Shown: positions 56,984 through 64,000 of the stretch, one piece after another | Layout: each line of letters starts with the position of its first letter | Position numbering within the stretch: position 1 is the stretch's first letter | Assembly (NCBI GenBank): GCA_002355495.1 | Contig: AP017424.1 | Coordinates: forward strand, 3,100,001-3,164,000 | From: Streptomyces laurentii | GTDB lineage: Bacteria; Actinomycetota; Actinomycetes; Streptomycetales; Streptomycetaceae | Direction: 5' to 3' | Length of the DNA: 64,000 nt | Notes under the pieces: model-generated | The model's database searches: none | Seen by the model: the letters and a program-made list of their open reading frames with translations, nothing else | Told to the model about the DNA's origin: nothing | Program-made: the position numbers and the translations under genes

Positions 56984-57556
56984 GTGCGCGGTGCCCTGCG
57001 AAGATCGCTCGCCCTGAACCTGAACCTGAACCTGGACCCGAACCTGGACTACAGCCTGCATCGCTTACAGCCCGAGGACTGGCCCGCGTACCGGGCCATA
57101 CGCCTGGCGATGCTGCGGGACACCCCGCTCGCTTACCTGGAGACCGTCGACGACGCGCTCGCCCTCCCCGAGTCCGAGTGGCGGTTCCGTACGACACGGG
57201 CCGCCGGGCCGGGCAACGTCGGGGTCGCGGCGGTCGGGCCCGACGGCGCGTGGGTCGGCGTCATGAACGGGTTCCTGCCGGCGCCGGACACGGCGAAGCT
57301 CGTGGGGGTGTGGCTGGAGCCGGGGCATCGGGGCGCCGGTGGGACCGGGGCGGGGCTCGCGGCGCGGATGCTGGACGAGGTCGTGCGGTGGGCGCGGGAG
57401 GAGACGGGGGCGAAGCGGCTGACGCTGCTCGTGCACGAGGAGAACGGGCGGGCGATCGGGTTCTACCGGCGGAGCGGGTTCGTACTGACGGGGCGGACGG
57501 AGCGGTATCCGTTGGACGTGAGGCAGTCGGAGCTGGAGATGGTTCTGGGGTTGTGA
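56984..57556 (+). CDS. GNAT-family N-acetyltransferase
   Basis: This is about 190 residues. Acetyl-CoA motif A is KLVGVWLEPGHRGAGGTGAGLAARML, and motif B is RLTLLVHEENGRAIGFYRRSGFVLTGRTE, with the usual NGRAIGFYRRSGF. The start is uncertain: the frame opens at GTG 56984, but the first 15 codons are six imperfect CCTGAA-type hexamers (57013-57048) that give LNLNLNLDPNLD. A shorter start after them is equally possible, as the fold begins at about SLHRLQPEDWPAYRAI. Substrate unknown. Confidence 0.82.
   Translation: MRGALRRSLALNLNLNLDPNLDYSLHRLQPEDWPAYRAIRLAMLRDTPLAYLETVDDALALPESEWRFRTTRAAGPGNVGVAAVGPDGAWVGVMNGFLPAPDTAKLVGVWLEPGHRGAGGTGAGLAARMLDEVVRWAREETGAKRLTLLVHEENGRAIGFYRRSGFVLTGRTERYPLDVRQSELEMVLGL
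57013..57048 (+). repeat. Hexanucleotide repeats at the GNAT N-terminus
   Basis: Six consecutive hexamers (three CCTGAA, then CCTGGA, CCCGAA, CCTGGA) are in frame and encode Leu-Asn/Leu-Asp pairs before the GNAT core. Confidence 0.8.
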
Positions 57557-57626
57557 GGTGGGGTGCGGGGCGCGGGGCGGTGCGCTGAGGTTCGTGGTCG
57601 GTGGCGCGGGGGTCGGGGAGGGGTGT

Positions 57627-57648
57627 GAGGGGGCTTTCCAGGCCCCTC
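57627..57648 (+). terminator. Hairpin after the GNAT gene
   Basis: GAGGGG (57627-57632) pairs with CCCCTC (57643-57648), followed by TTCCAGTTTT on the plus strand. It lies 71 bases past the GNAT stop and 26 before the end of the convergent transporter gene. Confidence 0.55.
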
Positions 57649-57673
57649 TTCCAGTTTTGGGGTGGATATCGCA

Positions 57674-59125
57674 CTAGCGGCGGGGGCGGAGGAAGAAGGC
57701 CGCGAGGGCGACTCCGGCGAGGACCAGGGCCGTGTTGACCGCGATCGCGATCGTGACGCCGTGGTGGACGGCGGAGGCCGTGGCCGCGCCCGCCGTGGTG
57801 GCGGTGACGACCGTCGACATGATCGGGGTGCCGAGGGTGATGCCGACCTGCTGGGACATCGACGCGAGGCCCGTCGCCAGGCCCTGTTCCTTGTCCGGGA
57901 GGCCGCTGGTGGCGGTGACCATGAAGCCGACGATCACGAGCATGTTGCCGATGCCGCCGAGGAAGGTGGCGGGCAGCAGCAGGCCCAGGGCCGGGCCGGT
58001 CGTCGTGCCGAGGAAGAGCAGCGCTCCGGTGGACACGGCCTGGACGGCGCCGCCCGCGATCAGCGCGGTGCGCGTGGAGGTGCGGGCGATGACGCGGGGG
58101 GCGATCAGGCCGCCGATGACGGTGCCGACGCCGAGGACGCCGAAGGAGACGCCGGCGCTCAGCGGGGAGAAGCCGAGGGTCTTCTGCAGGTAGAGGGTGA
58201 GCAGGTAGACGAGGGAGGTCTCGGTGACGAAGGCCAGCAGGCCGAGCGCGTTGCCCCAGGCCACGGTGCGGCGGGCGAGGGTCTTCAGCGGGACGAGGGG
58301 TTCGGCGACCTTGCGTTCGATCAGGAAGAACGCGGCGAACAGGACCGCGCCGCCGAGCAGGCCGGCCAGGGCGCGGGAGTCGGTCCAGCCGTGTTCGCCG
58401 GCCTGGGTGAGGCCGTAGACGCCGCCGAGCAGGCCGAGGGTGACGGTGAGCGCGCCGGGCAGGTCCAGGCGGGGGCGGACCGTGGGGCGGGACTCCTTGA
58501 TCACGGCCGGGGCGATGACGACGACGGCGAGGGCGACCGGCACGTTCACGAAGAACGCCCAGCGCCAGGAGAGCACGTCGGTCAGCACGCCGCCGAGGAT
58601 CGCGCCCGCCGTGAAGCCGGCCGACATCAGCGCCCCGTTGATGCCGAGCGCCTTCTGGCGCAGCGGCCCCTCGGGGAACGAGGTGGTGAGCAGGGCGAGT
58701 CCGGCCGGGGTGGCGGCGGCGGTCGCGAGGCCCTGGGCGACGCGGGCGATCAGCAGCGCCTCGGGTGACGTGGCGAGGCCGCCGAGCAGGGAGGAGAGGC
58801 CCAGGAGCGCCAGGCTGCCGATGAAGATCTTCTTGCGGCCGATCAGGTCGCCGATCCGCCCGAAGAAGAGGGTGAAGCCGGCCGCCGACAGCGCGAACGC
58901 GGTGGCGATCCACTGGAGGTCGGAGAGCGAGAAGCCGAGGCCGTCGCCGATGGCGGGCAGCGCGACGTTCAGGATCGAGAAGTCCACGGCCAGCATGAAC
59001 TGGGTGACCAGGAGAACGGCCAGGATCAGCTTCAACCGGCCGGTGAGGTGGGGCGGTTGAGGCTGAGGAGTGGGAGAGTGCGCGAGGTCGGGGGTGGTCT
59101 CGGGCGTGGCGAGTGACGGGGACAT
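57674..59125 (-). CDS. DHA2/EmrB-type MFS drug transporter
   Basis: This is a 483-residue pump with 14 predicted helices. It has DFSILNVALPAIGDGLG (D1 motif), FGRIGDLIGRKKIFIGS (motif A), GINGALMSAGFTAGAILGGVLT (motif C, antiporter) and WRWAFFVNVPVAL. The ATG at 59123-59125 is in the AT-rich gap shared with a divergent TetR gene. That layout is the usual repressor-pump pair. Substrate unknown. The N-terminal 25 residues are Pro/Thr-rich. Confidence 0.92.
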   Translation of the reverse strand: MSPSLATPETTPDLAHSPTPQPQPPHLTGRLKLILAVLLVTQFMLAVDFSILNVALPAIGDGLGFSLSDLQWIATAFALSAAGFTLFFGRIGDLIGRKKIFIGSLALLGLSSLLGGLATSPEALLIARVAQGLATAAATPAGLALLTTSFPEGPLRQKALGINGALMSAGFTAGAILGGVLTDVLSWRWAFFVNVPVALAVVVIAPAVIKESRPTVRPRLDLPGALTVTLGLLGGVYGLTQAGEHGWTDSRALAGLLGGAVLFAAFFLIERKVAEPLVPLKTLARRTVAWGNALGLLAFVTETSLVYLLTLYLQKTLGFSPLSAGVSFGVLGVGTVIGGLIAPRVIARTSTRTALIAGGAVQAVSTGALLFLGTTTGPALGLLLPATFLGGIGNMLVIVGFMVTATSGLPDKEQGLATGLASMSQQVGITLGTPIMSTVVTATTAGAATASAVHHGVTIAIAVNTALVLAGVALAAFFLRPRR

Positions 59126-59143
59126 GACTGGACTCCCGGCTTT

Positions 59144-59211
59144 AATGGGTCTGGGGTTCCGTTACGGCCATGAAGGTAGCACCCGTTCGACATAATGGGA
59201 ACCAGAGTTCC
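59144..59211. promoter_or_regulatory. Candidate TetR operators between pump and regulator
   Basis: GGAAC-CAGA-GTTCC (59198-59211) is a clean palindrome overlapping a -10-like CATAAT (59191-59196). A related block AATGGG...GTTCCGTTA (59144-59165) lies 52 bases left, on the pump side. Both start with AATGGG and end GTTCCG. Confidence 0.55.
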
Positions 59212-59255
59212 GATAAGCTGGTCCCGTCCCGCCCGCGCCGCCCCAGGAGTCCCTC

Positions 59256-59903
59256 GTGCCCACGCCCTCCACTCCCCCGCCGGCCGACGTCCACGCGGCC
59301 CCCGCCGGCACCGTGCGGCCCGGCGGTCGGACCGCGCGCGTCCGCGAAGCCGTACTCAAGGCGGCCGGCGACACCCTCGCCGCCGAGGGCTTCGCCGCCC
59401 TCGACCTCGCCGAGATCGCCCGTCGCGCCGATGTCGGCAAGACGACCGTCTACCGCCGCTGGGGCACCCCCGGCGCCCTCGCCGCCGACCTCCTCACCGA
59501 CATGGCGGAGACCTCCCTGCCCCGCGCCGACACCGGCACCCTCGACGGCGACCTCCTCGCCAACGCCCGGCTCGTCGTGCGGACCCTCGCCGACGCCCGC
59601 CAGGGACCCCTCTTCGTCTCCCTGATCGCCGCCTCCCTCTGCGACGAGCAGGCCGCCCGGGCCCTGCACCGCTTCTACGAGGTACGCGTCGCCGAGTGGG
59701 CCGGCTGCGTCAGCGACGCCGTCGACCGCGGCGAGATCCCGGCCGGCACCGATCCGCACGCCGTCATCGCCGCCGTCTCGGCGCCGCTCTACTACGCCCT
59801 GCTCAACTTCGGCCGCACACCCGGCGACCGGGATGCCGTGGCGGCCGCCCGGAGCGCCGCCGAGGCGGCCCGGGCCGGTGTATGGCGCGCCGAGTCCGCC
59901 TGA
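59256..59903 (+). CDS. TetR-family regulator
   Basis: This 215-residue repressor has a 25-residue disordered Pro/Ala start. Its HTH is VREAVLKAAGDTLAAEGFAALDLAEIARRADVGKTTVYRRWGTPGALAADL; the GKTTVYRRW motif is the typical DNA-reading helix. The ligand domain of about 120 residues has FVSLIAASLCDEQAARALHRFYEVR. GTG 59256 (GGAG 7 bases upstream) is used. It is divergent from the DHA2 pump and almost surely represses it. Confidence 0.9.
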   Translation: MPTPSTPPPADVHAAPAGTVRPGGRTARVREAVLKAAGDTLAAEGFAALDLAEIARRADVGKTTVYRRWGTPGALAADLLTDMAETSLPRADTGTLDGDLLANARLVVRTLADARQGPLFVSLIAASLCDEQAARALHRFYEVRVAEWAGCVSDAVDRGEIPAGTDPHAVIAAVSAPLYYALLNFGRTPGDRDAVAAARSAAEAARAGVWRAESA

Positions 59904-59999
59904 CGCCGCCCCCTGGAACCGGCGGACTTCAGGCCGCGGCCCTTCTCCTCGCGCGGGAGGGGTGACCGGCCCGGCCGTCAGGCCACGGACCGTGGAGCG

Positions 60000-60039
60000 G
60001 CCCGCCGGTCCGTGGACCCCCGGTCACGGACCGGCGGGC
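60000..60039. terminator. 15-bp perfect hairpin after TetR
   Basis: GCCCGCCGGTCCGTG (60000-60014) and its exact complement (60025-60039) enclose a 10-base loop. It is 97 bases past the TetR stop and 12 bases beyond the end of the small leftward gene, so it can serve both sides. Confidence 0.7.
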
Positions 60040-60050
60040 ACGCGGGGCGC

Positions 60051-60212
60051 TCAAGTCCCGCACGCGTAAAGCGTGGTGAGTTTCGTGACGGCCTCGCGCA
60101 GCACGGTCTGGTCGGCGCGGTTCACCGCGGCCCGCTGGGCGGGCTTCATCGTCTCCTCGTCCCACGAGGCGATGTCGACCCGGACCGTGAGGTACGGGGC
60201 GGTCGACCCCAT
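60051..60212 (-). CDS. Possible small protein (53 aa), unknown
   Basis: Fifty-three codons from ATG 60210-60212 show a near-complete G/C third-position bias, as in real genes here. They encode a plausible globular sequence: YLTVRVDIASWDEETMKPAQ, then RADQTVLREAVTKLTTLYACG. No ribosome site is clear and I recognise no family. It could be a short gene or the tail of a lost one. It lies on the same strand as the hydrolase, 98 bases past its stop. Confidence 0.4.
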   Translation of the reverse strand: MGSTAPYLTVRVDIASWDEETMKPAQRAAVNRADQTVLREAVTKLTTLYACGT

Positions 60213-60310
60213 CCGGCGGGCGCACCCGGCCGGCAGCGCGGCCTCGGCCCGGCCGGGGCGCGCCCAGGAGTGTGGCGCCGCGGGCCCGCCGAACGGGCCC
60301 GCGGGCGCGG

Positions 60311-61672
<1,362 letters not shown>

Positions 61673-64000
61673 ATGACAGGCATGGACGGCCCCCTGTCCC
61701 GTACCGGTCTGCGCGGCCGGGAAGCCGAACTCCGGACGCTCGCCTCGCTGATCTCCTCCGTCGCGGACACCGGCAGCGGCGCGCTGGCCCTGATCCAGGG
61801 CGAGCCGGGCATCGGCAAGACCACCCTGCTCACCGAGGCGGCCGCCAAGGCGGGCGCGGCGGGGTTCTCCGTCTGCGTCGGCCGCGCCGACGAACTGCAC
61901 CACCTGGTGCCGCTCTCCTCGCTCGCGGCCTGCGTCGTGTACGGCGACCCGGACGTCGCCCTGGACGGCGTCCTGTACGACGGCCCGGACGGCACCCCCG
62001 ACGGCGGCCGGCCGCTGCTGTCCGGGGACGCGTTCGCCGAACTGGCCCGCCACCACGACCAGGGGATCTGGCTGGTGGAGCGCCTCGCCGAGGCGATCGA
62101 GACCCGGGCCGCCGGCACGCCGGTGCTGATCAGCCTGGACGACGTCCAGTGGGCCGACCCGCTGAGCCGGTTCGTCCTGCAGCAGCTGCCGGCCCGGCTG
62201 CGGACCTCCCCGGTGCTGTGGATCCTGACCAGCCGGCCGGAGCCCGCGGGACCGGCGGAGGAGATCGTCGCCGCCGCGGCGGGCAACCTGCCGACGGTCG
62301 CCCTGCCACTGGGGCCGCTGTCCGGTTCCGCCGTCTCCCAGCTCGCCGGCGACACCCTCGGGTCGGACGTCGACGGGCCCGTACGGAAGCTGCTCGACGG
62401 AGCGGGCGGAAACCCGTTCCTGGCCGTCGAGTTGCTCGCGGGGCTGCGGAGCGACGGGGCCGCCGCCACGACCGCCGTCAAGGGCGGCGGCGAAGCCGAC
62501 GCCCTTGGCGTCACCGGGACTTCGGGCGAGGAGTCCATACCCCCGGGGCTGGTGACCGGCGTACGCGGGCGGCTCCGCTCCCTGAGCCCCGACACCCTGC
62601 GCTTCCTGCAGATGGCCGCGGTGCTGGGCCGCCGGTTCGGCTTCCAGGACGCCGCCGCGCTCCGCGGCCTGCCCGCCGCGGAGCTGATCACCGCACTCGA
62701 CGAGGCCGTCCGCACCGGTCTCCTCGACGACGACGGCGACCGGCTGGCCTTCCGGCACGACCTGTTGCGCCAGGCGGTCTACGCCGACGTCTCCCCGTCC
62801 GCCCGCAAGGCCCTGCACCGGGAGGCCGCCCGGATCCTGGTCGCCGCCGGACACCGGCCGATCGACGCGGTCCCGCACATCCTCCTGGGAGCCGTGCCCG
62901 GCGACGAGGAGGCCGTGGCGCTGCTGCGGCGCGCGGCCGAGGACGTGCTGCCCGTCACCCCCGACCTGGCCGCCGACCTGATGACGCGCGCCCTCGAACT
63001 CGTACCGCCGGCACGCCCGTTGTGGTTCTCCGTCGGTGAGCAGGCGATCCTCTGCCTGACCCGGGCCAGCCGGAACCTGGAGGCCCTGGCGATGGGCGAC
63101 CGGCTGCTGGCCGGGCGGCCGCCGCTGGAGACGTTCGGCCGGCTGCAGGCGGCGCTCGGCGGGACGCTGTGGAGCATGGACCTCGCCGGCGAGCTGCGCC
63201 GCCGGGCCGAGGCCGCGCTCGCCACCGGAAGCGTGGCCCCCGAGATCGCGGCGCGGCTGACCGCCCTGCGCGCGCTCGCCCTGTCCCGCGAGCAGGACCT
63301 GGTCGCGGCGCGCGAGGCCGGCGAGGACGCGCTGCGCGGCGCGCTCGCCATCGGCGACCGGGAGGCGCACGTCCTCGCCCTGTCCGGGCTCGGCGAGATC
63401 GCGCAGAACGCGGGCGAGAGCATGGTGGCGAGGGAACGATTCGCCGCCCTGAGCACCCTCGACTCCGCCTTCCTCCCCGAGGAGATCGTCGCGCACCTGC
63501 ACGCGGACGACTTCGCCGCCGCCGAGCGGCTGCTCGCGCGGGCGCGGGACGTCACGGAGACCCGGCAGGCGATGCTCCAGTGGGCCCAGGGCCAGCACGA
63601 TCTGGGGATCGGCCGGCTCGACGACGCCGACGCCGGCTTCGCCACCATGGAACGCCTCGAGAACGAGGTGCGGGTGTCCGTCCAGCAGCTCAACGGCCGG
63701 GTGCTCCGCTCCCGGATCGCGCTGCTGCGCGGCGACGGGGACGCGGCGCTGGCGCACCTGGACGCGGCGCGGGAGCGGCTGGCGGCCAAGCCGAACCCGG
63801 GCAACACGGCCGCCGTACGGTTCCTCGAAGCCATCCACGCCGAGGCCGACGGGGACCTCGACCGTGCCGTCGACCGGATCCGGCACGTCCAGCGGGAGGG
63901 TTCCTTCATGCGCTGGCGGCTGCTGCGCGTGTACGTGGCCGCCGCCGTGCGCACGGCCCTGCGCGCCGGGGACCGCGCGCTCGCCGAGGACCTCGCGGCG
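61673..64000 (+). CDS. LAL-type large AAA ATPase/LuxR regulator, truncated by the window edge
   Basis: There are 776 codons in the window, still open at the edge. The N-terminal ATPase part has RGREAELRTLASLI, Walker A GEPGIGKTTLL (Lys49), Walker B PVLISLDDVQWADP, TSRPEP, and GAGGNPFLAVELLAGL, then LRFLQMAAVLGRRFGF. From about residue 400 a long TPR-like helical region runs on. These are the hallmarks of MalT/LAL regulators, whose LuxR DNA-binding domain would be at the C-terminus, outside the window. ATG 61673 (or 61682) is the start. No target cluster is visible. Confidence 0.88.
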   Translation, partial: MTGMDGPLSRTGLRGREAELRTLASLISSVADTGSGALALIQGEPGIGKTTLLTEAAAKAGAAGFSVCVGRADELHHLVPLSSLAACVVYGDPDVALDGVLYDGPDGTPDGGRPLLSGDAFAELARHHDQGIWLVERLAEAIETRAAGTPVLISLDDVQWADPLSRFVLQQLPARLRTSPVLWILTSRPEPAGPAEEIVAAAAGNLPTVALPLGPLSGSAVSQLAGDTLGSDVDGPVRKLLDGAGGNPFLAVELLAGLRSDGAAATTAVKGGGEADALGVTGTSGEESIPPGLVTGVRGRLRSLSPDTLRFLQMAAVLGRRFGFQDAAALRGLPAAELITALDEAVRTGLLDDDGDRLAFRHDLLRQAVYADVSPSARKALHREAARILVAAGHRPIDAVPHILLGAVPGDEEAVALLRRAAEDVLPVTPDLAADLMTRALELVPPARPLWFSVGEQAILCLTRASRNLEALAMGDRLLAGRPPLETFGRLQAALGGTLWSMDLAGELRRRAEAALATGSVAPEIAARLTALRALALSREQDLVAAREAGEDALRGALAIGDREAHVLALSGLGEIAQNAGESMVARERFAALSTLDSAFLPEEIVAHLHADDFAAAERLLARARDVTETRQAMLQWAQGQHDLGIGRLDDADAGFATMERLENEVRVSVQQLNGRVLRSRIALLRGDGDAALAHLDAARERLAAKPNPGNTAAVRFLEAIHAEADGDLDRAVDRIRHVQREGSFMRWRLLRVYVAAAVRTALRAGDRALAEDLAA

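Overview
The window is about 64 kb of very GC-rich actinobacterial chromosome, almost certainly Streptomyces. The signs are strong G/C bias at third codon positions, many GTG/TTG starts, stop-start overlaps of four bases, a close relative of the HrdD sigma factor, a DUF6227 protein, two gamma-butyrolactone-receptor-type TetR regulators, a SARP/AfsR-like regulator and a large LuxR (LAL) regulator. No phage, insertion sequence, CRISPR array or complete biosynthetic cluster was seen. It reads as chromosomal core plus conserved accessory modules.

Layout, left to right. 0-6.5 kb: end of a GNAT gene, a small hydrophilic protein, a leftward Baeyer-Villiger monooxygenase / alpha-beta hydrolase / SDR operon with a divergent MerR regulator, exonuclease III and a GNAT enzyme. 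6.5-12.1 kb: tRNA-Ala(CGC) and the leftward run galU-glp(moeA-like)-moaC-mog-rimJ-glpR. 12.2-21.6 kb: 5-formyl-THF cyclo-ligase, a secreted penicillin acylase with a long Gly-Thr tract, a K+/H+ antiporter that appears to start at CTG, an MFS transporter, FmdB behind a sigma-R-like promoter and CIRCE operator, a CpaB/SAF protein and MscL. 21.7-31.9 kb: a leftward anaerobic-type module of narK, pflB, pflA, a cytochrome-b-like membrane protein, a nitrate-reductase-like molybdoenzyme, a four-cluster ferredoxin, a Tat-anchored Rieske protein and a small membrane protein.

32.6-47.9 kb: LtrA, a SARP-NB-ARC regulator, an SDR, DUF6227, a DHA2 transporter with a divergent WYL regulator, HrdD, a DODA-type dioxygenase with a divergent MarR, a secreted M6 metalloprotease and two tandem ArpA-like TetR regulators. 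47.9-64 kb: a 1687-residue AAA ATPase with a flotillin, a PucR regulator, a GNAT, a DHA2 transporter with a divergent TetR, a chloroperoxidase-like hydrolase, a tandem-repeat region, and a LAL regulator cut by the right edge.

How the genes work together (inference from family knowledge and gene order): the monooxygenase operon could take a ketone through an ester to an alcohol and acid. The galU-glp-moaC-mog-rimJ-glpR block matches the setting in which a gephyrin-like protein and its membrane receptor act in polar growth and division in corynebacteria. The pfl/molybdoenzyme module looks like a micro-oxic programme: pyruvate to acetyl-CoA plus formate, with electrons passed through haem b and Fe-S carriers to a nitrate-type acceptor. 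The flotillin and giant ATPase probably form one membrane-associated machine. Short in-frame tandem repeats recur in non-conserved parts of at least seven proteins.
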